From: Clostridiales bacterium
Lineage (GTDB): Bacteria; Bacillota; Clostridia; Christensenellales; Aristaeellaceae
Direction: 5' to 3'
Length of the DNA: 32,450 bases
Assembly (NCBI GenBank): GCA_015056305.1
Contig: SVGO01000017.1
Location: forward strand, 1-32,450
Each line of letters opens with the position of its first letter. Positions within the stretch are counted from its first letter, which is position 1. Below the pieces are notes generated by a model, which saw nothing but the letters and a program-made list of their open reading frames with translations, did no database searches and had not been told where the DNA came from. A program made the position numbers and the translations under genes. Shown piece by piece: positions 17,991 through 25,956 of this stretch.

Positions 17991-18791
17991 TCATTCCTTT
18001 GGCGTGATCGTCAGAATTCCCTCCGCCATTGAAAATGCAAGATCCGCCGGTCCAGTGCTGCCTGTCTCCCCCTTCGCGCCGTCTGCACCGCAGGGCAGTC
18101 CGAGCGTCAGCACGCTGCCGCTGATCTGCGCCAGCGCCTCTGATCCTGCCGCCAGCGGAATCGTCCTCACGCCCATATGATTCCACCGCGTCTGTACATC
18201 CTCCATCCGCAGCATTGCTTCCCGGGCATTCTCGGTCGCCGCCTGCGTGTCCTGCGCCGCCTGGCTTGCCGCCAGCGCAGATGCAAGCGCATGCTGCTCC
18301 GCGTTTTCCGCATTTTCCTGCGCCGCCAGAGCCGCGTTCATCACCAGCTCTGTCTCTTCCCGCTTGACCGCCCATGCTTCCCATTGCTCGCTCGTGGCGA
18401 CATTGTTGGGCGCAGGACGGCTGAGCGGTCTGAATACCAGTTCATACATCGTCTTCGTGCGCCCGTTCCCCTCTTCGTCCAGACCATAGCTCACATAGAC
18501 ATACGCATATACGTTCTCCGCCGTCTGCAGATATTCGTCCGGTATCGCCGCCGTCCAGCAGCTTTCTCCCTCGTCCCATAGCGCCAGCCGCGTCTGTGTC
18601 TGGCTGTCGCCTTTCAGGGCGTAGTGTACCTGCATCGTCACCATGCTGCCCGAAAGGAAATCGTCCCCTTCCGCCAGTTCTTCCGGCGACGGCAGGCCAT
18701 GCATTCTCATTCGCTGGCCTGTGTCATACTGGTATGCGCCGCTTGCCGCCGCGCCGCGCTCTGCATTTTTTTTAAAGCTTGCCTCAATCAT
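17991..18791 (-). CDS. phage baseplate upper protein (BppU)-like
   Basis: M at 18791: MIEASFKKNAERGAAASGAYQYDTGQRMRMHGLPSPEE...; C-terminal GADGAKGETGSTGPADLAFSMAEGILTITPKE. Confidence 0.65.
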   Translation of the reverse strand: MIEASFKKNAERGAAASGAYQYDTGQRMRMHGLPSPEELAEGDDFLSGSMVTMQVHYALKGDSQTQTRLALWDEGESCWTAAIPDEYLQTAENVYAYVYVSYGLDEEGNGRTKTMYELVFRPLSRPAPNNVATSEQWEAWAVKREETELVMNAALAAQENAENAEQHALASALAASQAAQDTQAATENAREAMLRMEDVQTRWNHMGVRTIPLAAGSEALAQISGSVLTLGLPCGADGAKGETGSTGPADLAFSMAEGILTITPKE

Positions 18792-18815
18792 CAGCCTCCG
18801 CCTCCCTTCGGCCAA

Positions 18816-19649
18816 TCAGCGGTATTTTACGCTCTGTGCGGCGCCGCTCACCGCGTCGACCCGATCCGCCTTCTTCGAGCTTCCGCCGCCCGTGCTGTAG
18901 GATTTGGTCACCGTTGTGCTCGTGCCTGATGTGTGCGAAGTGCCCGTCGTATCGCTTGTGCTCGACCCCTGCGTGCTGCTCTGTCCGCTCGTGCTCGTGC
19001 CCATGCTTCCGGATACTGCCGTCAGGTAATTCTGATTGTATTCCTTGCGCTGGCTCTCGCGCAGCTCCTGCACCTTCGCTGCCAGCTGCGCCGCATAGTC
19101 CGCGTTCAGCCGTCCCTTCGTCTGCTCGTTGTGCTGCGCCGCCTGCGCCATCTGCGCGCGGACCTGCTCGTTTTTCTGCTCGTTTTCCCAGGTCAGCTCC
19201 TGTACTGCGCGCGCAAGCCTGTCCCCTTCATTCGCCAGTGTATCCAGCGTATAGCTGCTCCTGCCCATGCCGCGCGCCAGCGCCGCCGTCTGCACATCCG
19301 CCGCGCTGCGCGCATAGCTGCGCTTCTGCTCGTCAATGCTTCTTGCCAGCTGCGCAGCAAGGCTTTCGATTTCCTGCTCGCCCGCCAGTCTGCTCGCCTC
19401 GTATTTCTGCTGCGCCGCTTCCATCTCTGCATCCCGCTGCGGCCGCAGCAGATTCTGCGCATATGCGTCAATCTCCTCGTCCGTCATGTAACCCATCAGT
19501 CCCGAAAGGATCTGATCGCGCAGCTTTTCGTCAAGCACCTTTTGCGTTGCGCTCTGGCTTTGGCTTTTGCTCTCGCTCTGGCTTGCGCTGTGATATTGAC
19601 TCGTCGTCGTGCTCTCATGACTGGTGTTTGATACCGTAATTCTCGCCAT
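18816..19649 (-). CDS. phage-encoded coiled-coil protein with Ser/Thr/Gln-rich termini (possible internal virion/tail protein)
   Basis: 277 aa; N-terminal STTTSQYHSASQSESKSQSQSATQ, Ala/Gln/Glu coiled-coil core, C-terminal TSTSGQSSTQGSSTSDTTGTSHTSGTSTT; AAAGGAG SD. Confidence 0.6.
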   Translation of the reverse strand: MARITVSNTSHESTTTSQYHSASQSESKSQSQSATQKVLDEKLRDQILSGLMGYMTDEEIDAYAQNLLRPQRDAEMEAAQQKYEASRLAGEQEIESLAAQLARSIDEQKRSYARSAADVQTAALARGMGRSSYTLDTLANEGDRLARAVQELTWENEQKNEQVRAQMAQAAQHNEQTKGRLNADYAAQLAAKVQELRESQRKEYNQNYLTAVSGSMGTSTSGQSSTQGSSTSDTTGTSHTSGTSTTVTKSYSTGGGSSKKADRVDAVSGAAQSVKYR

Positions 19650-19768
19650 TTATGCTCCTTTCTCCGCCTGATGCGCCGCTCTCATCCGGCTCGTCCCTTT
19701 CTGTCTGCCGGCCGCCTCGCGGCTTTCTGCTTTCATCTGCTCGCTCCGCCGACTCTGCCTGCAAAAGT

Positions 19769-20128
19769 TCAGCCGACTCGCTTCCATATGTATACAGCCG
19801 TATGCCCAGCGCCTGCATCCGGCAAAAACCCATCCTCTATCTGCTCCCATGCACCGCCAAAGTGCGCCGCTGGGTTCTCGCTGTTCACGGACAGATATAC
19901 CGTGTCAATCGGATACGTCAGATTCAGAATCTGCATCTTCTCATCCTGTTGAGATGCGGCCTGCAGCGTCGCGCTGTTCCTCATGCTGTTCAGCGTCTTG
20001 TCATGCATTCTGCTCGCCGTCCATGCTTCCAGACAAAAGTCCTTGAGAAACAGTATAAGCGCTTTGATGTATGCTTCCGTTCCATCGCTCTGCCGGTATT
20101 CCGGCACTCTCGGCTGCTTAAACGCCAT
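19769..20128 (-). CDS. phage baseplate/tail-fibre-like protein, short form
   Basis: 119 aa; C-terminal YPIDTVYLSVNSENPAAHFGGAWEQIEDGFLPDAGAG...VYIWKRVG resembles the terminal domain of phage fibre proteins. Confidence 0.6.
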   Translation of the reverse strand: MAFKQPRVPEYRQSDGTEAYIKALILFLKDFCLEAWTASRMHDKTLNSMRNSATLQAASQQDEKMQILNLTYPIDTVYLSVNSENPAAHFGGAWEQIEDGFLPDAGAGHTAVYIWKRVG

Positions 20129-20130
20129 CT

Positions 20131-21630
20131 TTACACCTCATCCATGCCGTATTCCACCTGGATGCCGCCGTAAATCCGCCATCCCGCCGCTCTTGCGCCG
20201 CTTTCAATTCTCATTTTCACGCGTACGCCGCCAAGCTGAATCTTCACCCGATAGTCCTTTCGCGCCCTGCGCAAAAGCACCGTCTTCGTCTTTTCCCCTC
20301 TGTCCGTCATGATCGTCAGCCGCACCGGCACATCGTTTTCGTCCGCATCCGCCGTGAATCTGAGCACAAAGTCACGCTTGATCAGTTCCTTGCCCAGATC
20401 AAGCCACGGCGTCTCCCACAGACTCTTCATCGCCGTGTCCAGATAACTGCCTGCCTTCTCATCGTTGTAGCGCAGCACCTCATACGGCGCATCTGCCTGC
20501 GTAAAATACACCTGACCGTTCGTCGCAAAAAAGTCCCGGACCCGGATCCCCTTTCGGATCATGAATGTCCCGCGTTCCGTATCATACTCGATGACCGTGT
20601 TGTTCTGCGTCAGCACATCGCTTTCTTTCTCCTTCACGCACAGCGCCAGATAGTAGATATGCCCGCATACGCACGCCGTCGCCGCCGCTTCCATGCCCGC
20701 CATTCTCATGCGCATCGTCTCGTGCAGCGCATCGCGCGAGAGCATCTCCATCGTCGATCCGTTGTACATGCCCAGACCGCCCTCCGTCAGAAAGAGCATC
20801 TGCATCCTGTCCGTGCCGATCGTTCCCGCCTGCACAGGTCCGTCCGTACCATATGCCTGTGTAATCGTGAAGCTCGACGGATCGCTGCCCCGTATTTCAA
20901 AGATCGTGCGTGTCTTCACCGCCAGCAAATATCCGCCAAAGGGCTCAATCGCCATAAACGCGTCGCCGTCCCATGTCGGCTGCTTGATCACGCCTCCGCC
21001 CAGTTCCGGCGTATCCGGCACGCTCGTCCAGTCAAACGGGTCGTACGCTCTGGAATAGAATATGTCGTCCGGATATCCCGGCGCGCCTGTGCCCCATATC
21101 CGCTCCGCATGCCTGCTAAGCTGCGCGAAGCGCACGTCCGCATAGTTATCGCCGATGGCGAGCGTCTTCTTTTCCGCCCTCAGATCGCTGCCGTAGAGCA
21201 CCACCATCCCGTCCTGCGCATTGCTCATGATCAGGATGTCGACGGTGTTTCCACTCTCTGCCGCCTCGTATGTCACGCAGCTCCACTTGTTGGATTCAAA
21301 TCCCTCCGCGCGCTTGACCCATCCCTCCGTGCCCATCGTATAGGTATAGATCGCGCCGCCCGCGCCTGCGACAAATACCTGCGGATCATCCGGTCTGCTT
21401 CGCCTGTAAAAGCGCGTCAGCGTCTCGATCGGCTCGCCCAGCGCCGCAAATGCGCGGCTTGTGCCGTAGGCCGTCGCCAGCACGCCTCGCTGTGTGCGCA
21501 TATTTTCCGCGCGGTATGCATAGTCCGGATTCACGTTCGAGTCGCCCGCCGCCTGATAGACGCCCTTCGGCGTGGGAATCGTGAATCTCCCCTCATAGCT
21601 GCGCTCTGCCTTCCTTCGCTCTCCCGCCAT
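20131..21630 (-). CDS. phage tail/stabilisation-like protein (beta-propeller-like)
   Basis: 499 aa; repeated beta-rich segments (RIWGTGAPGYPDDIFYSRAYDPFDWTSVPDTPELGGGVIKQPTWDGDAFMAIEPFGGYLLAVKTRTIFEIRGSDPSSFTI) of the kind found in podovirus-like tail hub proteins. Confidence 0.6.
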   Translation of the reverse strand: MAGERRKAERSYEGRFTIPTPKGVYQAAGDSNVNPDYAYRAENMRTQRGVLATAYGTSRAFAALGEPIETLTRFYRRSRPDDPQVFVAGAGGAIYTYTMGTEGWVKRAEGFESNKWSCVTYEAAESGNTVDILIMSNAQDGMVVLYGSDLRAEKKTLAIGDNYADVRFAQLSRHAERIWGTGAPGYPDDIFYSRAYDPFDWTSVPDTPELGGGVIKQPTWDGDAFMAIEPFGGYLLAVKTRTIFEIRGSDPSSFTITQAYGTDGPVQAGTIGTDRMQMLFLTEGGLGMYNGSTMEMLSRDALHETMRMRMAGMEAAATACVCGHIYYLALCVKEKESDVLTQNNTVIEYDTERGTFMIRKGIRVRDFFATNGQVYFTQADAPYEVLRYNDEKAGSYLDTAMKSLWETPWLDLGKELIKRDFVLRFTADADENDVPVRLTIMTDRGEKTKTVLLRRARKDYRVKIQLGGVRVKMRIESGARAAGWRIYGGIQVEYGMDEV

Positions 21631-21750
21631 CCGCTCACCCCTCTCCTTCGTCCCGCATCATTGTCCATATCCGGCGTCCGTTTTTTCGCCTCGCCCGCTC
21701 AGCGGATCGGGAGCACGCTGATCTGCGTGCATCCCGCCTCCACGCCCATC

Positions 21751-22029
21751 TCACAGGTTGCCCGTGTTCCTGAGAATCTCCACCAGCGGCTGCGGCATCT
21801 CCACGCTCTTGCCGCGCATGAAGTAAAAGTCCACGCCGTTCAGACCCACAAACAGCACATCATCCTTACTGCCCGGCATCAGCGGCAGCAGCACCTTTTC
21901 CTTCGGATAGCCGGTGCAGCCTGCCTGCGCCATCAGCTTGTCCATATTCTTCATCGTCTTTTCGCACTTGCCGGCCAGCGCGCTGCTCGCGCGCTCAATC
22001 GTCTTGGTGGTGTTCGTCCTGATCGCCAT
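21751..22029 (-). CDS. small phage structural-module protein, unknown function
   Basis: 92 aa from ATG 22029 with AGAAAGGAG SD; directly downstream of the capsid gene. Confidence 0.65.
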   Translation of the reverse strand: MAIRTNTTKTIERASSALAGKCEKTMKNMDKLMAQAGCTGYPKEKVLLPLMPGSKDDVLFVGLNGVDFYFMRGKSVEMPQPLVEILRNTGNL

Positions 22030-22045
22030 CTTTGTTCTCCTTTCT

Positions 22046-22126
22046 TGGGGATTGCATCCCCAAACCCCTTCTTGGCTTCGCCCTTGTTTTAAGCCTTTAT
22101 GTAGGGGAGGGGCTCTGCTCCTCCCC
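22046..22126 (+). repeat. modular palindromic repeat element (B-C plus ggggaggggctctgctcctcccc)
   Basis: tggggattgcatcccca at 22046-22062; ggggaggggctctgctcctcccc at 22104-22126. Confidence 0.75.
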
Positions 22127-22147
22127 ATTCATCAGCAGCTCATTCCC

Positions 22148-23092
22148 TCACGCCGTAAAGCCGCACTCAATGCGCACCGCGTATTCCGGCTGCAGCAGCT
22201 TCACGCCGAAGCCGTCCATCTTCCAGCCCACGGTGGAGATCTGCTCCAGCGGATCGGCCGTGCCTGCGCTGCCCGCCGGCTTGACGATCACGCGCGGCTT
22301 GGCGCCCTTGAAGCTCGTGTAGCCGTAGGCATACTGGCCCAGCACAATGATGCTCGCCACGTCCGCGCCGCCGCTGCCCGCGCTTTCAAAGATCTTCGCC
22401 TCCGTGGTCTCCACGATCCGGCAGCCGAACAGACGGCCGATTTCACCCGTGTATACCGCTTCCTTGTCCTGATAGCGCGATACCGCCACAAACGTCTCGT
22501 CGTCCTGCAGATCATAGAACGTGTCCGGGCCGACGATCGCAATGTAGTAGCCGCCGAACGTCTGCGCGTGCGCCTTCTTGAGCTTCCTCACAGCCTTGCG
22601 CAGCTCCTTCGTGCTCAGCTTGTCCTCGCTCGTCAGATCCGCGCGGCTGGTCTTGCCGTTCGCATAGATCACGTTCGTGCAGGTCGCCAGTTCCTCGCGC
22701 ACGACCGCGTCGATGCTTCGCGCGCCCGCGTCGCCAAAGAGCTTGGTCTTGCGCAGGATGTTCATGTCCAGGTGGCTCAGATCCAGCTTGTCCGTGCAGC
22801 GCGCATACTCGCCGTACTGCTCCAGCTTCACCGTCACTTCCGTCTCCGTCAGCATCACGCTCTCGCCCGGCTCACCCTCGCTCAGCGCGTTCGTGTTGCT
22901 CTCCAGCGGAATGATCTTGCGCATGTTCATCACAAGGCCGCTGTTCTCCGGCATCCTGTGCTCGTCGCCAAACTGCAGGTGCACCAGTTCCGGTTCAAAT
23001 GTGCGCAGCAGCTCCCTGTTGTAGTAGGTCTGCATGCCCGGCGTCAGGCCGCCGCTCGCCGTCATGTTCGTGTTTTCACTCGTGTACGCCAT
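22148..23092 (-). CDS. N4-gp56 family phage major capsid protein
   Basis: 314 aa; YYNRELLRTFEPELVHLQFGDEHRMPENSGLVMNMRKIIPLE..., characteristic N4-gp56 MCP pattern. Confidence 0.88.
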   Translation of the reverse strand: MAYTSENTNMTASGGLTPGMQTYYNRELLRTFEPELVHLQFGDEHRMPENSGLVMNMRKIIPLESNTNALSEGEPGESVMLTETEVTVKLEQYGEYARCTDKLDLSHLDMNILRKTKLFGDAGARSIDAVVREELATCTNVIYANGKTSRADLTSEDKLSTKELRKAVRKLKKAHAQTFGGYYIAIVGPDTFYDLQDDETFVAVSRYQDKEAVYTGEIGRLFGCRIVETTEAKIFESAGSGGADVASIIVLGQYAYGYTSFKGAKPRVIVKPAGSAGTADPLEQISTVGWKMDGFGVKLLQPEYAVRIECGFTA

Positions 23093-23110
23093 TCTTCATG
23101 TCTCCTTTCT

Positions 23111-23250
23111 TGGGCTGCCGCCCAAACCCGCTCGGGGGACATCGTCCCCCGAACCCCCATGTTCGCTCCGCGGCTGCTTCAAGCCGCTTTCCAGAAAATA
23201 AACCTTCCCCTATGGGGAAGGTGGCTGCCCGCAGGGCAGACGGATGAGGT
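23111..23250 (+). repeat. modular palindromic repeat element (A-B-C) followed by dispersed repeat copy 2
   Basis: tgggctgccgccca / cgggggacatcgtcccccg / accttccccta-tggggaaggt-ggctgcccgcagggcagacggatgaggt. Confidence 0.78.
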
Positions 23251-23275
23251 CCCACTCACAGGCGCGCCCTCTGCC

Positions 23276-23713
23276 TTACATCCGCACCTTCTTGCCCATC
23301 ATCGCCGCCGCGCGCGCCTTCTTGGAAAACTCGTCAAACTGCGCGTCGCTCATCGCGTCGATCTGATCCGTCTGCGCCACCTGGCCCGCCGCGCTCGCGC
23401 GGGTCACCGGCACGCCGCGCCTGCGCGGCGCCTGCGTCATCATCGCCATCTTCCTGCGCAGATACGCTGCCGCCGCGCGGATCAGATCCTTGCCCTGCGC
23501 CACGTCGCCGCGCACGCCCTCGTCCTGCGACAGCGCCATCAGTTCCTCGCCCGTCCAGCCGTCCTCAAAGAGCATGCCGATGCCCTCGCGGATGGCCGCT
23601 TCCAGTTCCTGTGCTTCCTGCGCCTCCTGCGCGATGCTGTCCTCCATCAGCTCGCCCGTGATCTCGTGCGCGCTCAGCGGTGCCTGCACATTCTCCTTCA
23701 TCATCTCTTCCAT
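23276..23713 (-). CDS. phage scaffolding-like protein
   Basis: 145 aa; acidic/helical, Met-rich, between portal and major capsid genes. Confidence 0.6.
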   Translation of the reverse strand: MEEMMKENVQAPLSAHEITGELMEDSIAQEAQEAQELEAAIREGIGMLFEDGWTGEELMALSQDEGVRGDVAQGKDLIRAAAAYLRRKMAMMTQAPRRRGVPVTRASAAGQVAQTDQIDAMSDAQFDEFSKKARAAAMMGKKVRM

Positions 23714-23784
23714 CGTCTTTCTCCTTTCTCTTTATTGCAAATCCCTTTTGGGCTTTTGCCGTACTCATTGCTTCTCATGAAGCA

Positions 23785-23997
23785 TGGGGCTCTGCCCCAT
23801 TCCCCGCCAAAGGGCTTTCCGATCGCCCTTTGGAAACCTTCGGTTGCAAACAACTGAGTTTCTCCAGATTATCTCCCATTCTTCTCTTTCTCAGGCGAAC
23901 ACAGTTCGCCCCACGCCTCGCCGCTTCAAACCGCCGCGAAGCGTAACAGGGGTTCGGGGACAATGTCCCCGAGCAGGTCATAGGGCGGCAGCCCTAT
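23785..23997. repeat. composite palindromic repeat region with inverted D'-C'-B'-A' element
   Basis: atggggctctgccccat; ggcgaacacagttcgcc; ccgcgaagcg; cggggacaatgtccccg (23955-23971); atagggcggcagccctat (23980-23997). Confidence 0.75.
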
Positions 23998-25648
23998 CGT
24001 CCTTTTCGTCCTCCTCGTTCCCCCGCGCGTTTTCAATCGCCCGCAGCACGCTGTCCTTGATCCGCTGACCCTGCATCAGCCGAATCACCTCGCCAGCCGG
24101 CAGCGGTGTGCCCGCCTGCGCACAGATCTGCACGGCCTGCAGCAGGAATTCATTGTCCTTGGCAATCTCGTCCGGATTGCTGCGCTGCACCTGAACGCGT
24201 ACCGTGTACGCCGGCCGCGGAATCACGTCCGCCGGCTGCTGGGCTGCGATCAGCTCAATCAGCCTGTCGCGCATGCCGCCGCCCACGATCCGTAGCTTTC
24301 GTCCCGGCTCCATGTACTCACTGAGCACCCACATGATCATCTCCACCATCTCCCGGAACGCGTCCTTGAACCTCTCCGTGTGCCAGCGCGCGATCTTGCT
24401 GCCCGCCTGCTGCAGGGCGTTGATTGCCGTGCCCGCCGTCACGTTCAGGCCGCCCTCGCCGCGTGCAAACTGGTTCTGACCGCAGTCCTGCTTCATCGCG
24501 TCCGCCATGTATTGCATCATCTGATATACCTGGCTGTTCAGCGGCTGCGTCTGCACCGTCTGCAGCACTTCGCGGATGTCGCTGCCGTCCCATTCGATCA
24601 CTGTCCGGCTCAGGTCCGCCACGTCGTCCGCGTTCACGCCGCTGCCCCTGCGGATAAAGTGCCGCTGCACGCTGCTCTCCCGCGCGTTATCGTCGATGTA
24701 CTTGGCATATCGGTCGATGGCGTTCTGCGTCTGCCTGTAGTCGTGGATCAACCCCGAACCAAACGGCCTGCGCCATACGTCCCTGTAGCGATACAGCACA
24801 AACGGATACATGCCGTGCGCGTATACGCCCTGCGCATATTCGCCCTCCTCCATGTCAAATCCAAAGCCCGTTTCCGTGCTGCACAGCAGCGCCCCGCCGG
24901 CGAACTGCGCCATGTGCACAACGTTCTTCCTGCGTACAGGATCAAACCGCTTGTACCAGAATTCGATCAGCGTCACCTTGCTGTCCCCGCCCGGCACTTC
25001 CATCATCGCCTGTTCGTCGCGCCTGGCGTATTCGTCGCTCGCCACAAATCCCTTGGCAATCGGATAATGCTCCTCCACCCAGCCGACCGTCGTGTGCGTC
25101 GCCTTGAAGCACGCCCTGCCGTCCTGAATGTCCTCGTACATCGGATCGGGATAAAAGTCCTCCGGATGCCAGCACAGCACGCTCGCCATACCCTCGCCGT
25201 CCTCCGCATCGTCGTCCCAGAATACCTGCGCCACGCCCGTGCCCGTCACCACGGCGTCCTCCATGATCCTCTGGTATTTGCCCGGCCAGCCCGCGTGATA
25301 GAGCACAAACCCCACCACATCGGTCATCTCCTCCGCGCTCTCCATCGTCTCCTCGCGTTCGGGGATCATCAGCGCCTGCGGCATATTGTCGATCTGGTCT
25401 GCCACCACGTTGTCCACGCAGCTGTTCAGCGTGCTCATCGTCGGGCTCGTTCTGCTTCTCTCGTCCTGCCTGAGCGCCCGCATCTGCCGCGCCTCACGCA
25501 TCTCCTCGTGTTCCTCGCGCAGCTGCTCGTGAAAATGCTCAAACAGCGCATAACCCCTTCGCAGCAGTTCCCGCTCTTTCACGCTCATCGGCTGCTCAAT
25601 CCCGCGCAGCTCGCTCTCTCGCGCGTCGCCGATCTCTCTCTTTTTCAT
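23978..25648 (-). CDS. phage portal protein
   Basis: About 556 aa from ATG 25648 (AAAGGAG SD); DVWRRPFGSGLIHDYRQTQNAIDRYAKYIDDNARESSVQRHFIRRGSGVN and WHPEDFYPDP motifs of podovirus-like portals. Confidence 0.82.
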   Translation of the reverse strand: MKKREIGDARESELRGIEQPMSVKERELLRRGYALFEHFHEQLREEHEEMREARQMRALRQDERSRTSPTMSTLNSCVDNVVADQIDNMPQALMIPEREETMESAEEMTDVVGFVLYHAGWPGKYQRIMEDAVVTGTGVAQVFWDDDAEDGEGMASVLCWHPEDFYPDPMYEDIQDGRACFKATHTTVGWVEEHYPIAKGFVASDEYARRDEQAMMEVPGGDSKVTLIEFWYKRFDPVRRKNVVHMAQFAGGALLCSTETGFGFDMEEGEYAQGVYAHGMYPFVLYRYRDVWRRPFGSGLIHDYRQTQNAIDRYAKYIDDNARESSVQRHFIRRGSGVNADDVADLSRTVIEWDGSDIREVLQTVQTQPLNSQVYQMMQYMADAMKQDCGQNQFARGEGGLNVTAGTAINALQQAGSKIARWHTERFKDAFREMVEMIMWVLSEYMEPGRKLRIVGGGMRDRLIELIAAQQPADVIPRPAYTVRVQVQRSNPDEIAKDNEFLLQAVQICAQAGTPLPAGEVIRLMQGQRIKDSVLRAIENARGNEEDEKDDRAAAL

Positions 25649-25664
25649 CCAAGCTCCTTTCTTT

Positions 25665-25937
25665 GGGGGACTCTGTCCCCCAATCCCCCTGCAAGGGACT
25701 TCGCCCCTTAACCCCATCTCCGCTTCGCGCCGGCTTTAAGCCGCTCTCCTTCGGCAAATTCCGTTTGCCAAAGGATGATCTACTGCTCATCTCAAGCCGC
25801 CGTGTAGGGGAGGGGCTCTGCTCCTCCCTTTTCCTCTGGCGAACGCAGTTCGCCCTGCACCCTTTCTTCAAACCGCCGCGAAGCGTAATGGGGTCCGGGG
25901 CACTGCCCCGGGCTGGGGCTTGGGGATGCAATCCCCA
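25665..25937. repeat. head-to-head pair of modular palindromic repeat elements
   Basis: gggggactctgtccccc (25665-25681) ... ggcaaattccgtttgcc, ggggaggggctctgctcctccc, then inverted ggcgaacgcagttcgcc (25838-25854), ccggggcactgccccgg (25895-25911), tggggatgcaatcccca (25921-25937). Confidence 0.78.
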
Positions 25938-25956
25938 ACGTCCCCCCGTCTCCCCG

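Noticed and set aside
19650-19787. Possible 45-aa ORF between two tail genes (MEASRLNFCRQSRRSEQMKAE...)
   Set aside because: ATG overlaps the upstream gene end, but there is no convincing SD and the sequence is Arg-rich; insufficient support.
21700-21752. 16-codon ORF MGVEAGCTQISVLPIR after the 92-aa phage gene
   Set aside because: Too short to support as a gene; could be a remnant, but no evidence beyond an overlapping ATG.
21914-23857. 647-aa plus-strand ORF spanning capsid and scaffold
   Set aside because: Reads through repeats and antisense to clear phage genes; compositional artefact.
24380-25711. 443-aa plus-strand ORF
   Set aside because: Antisense shadow of the portal gene.
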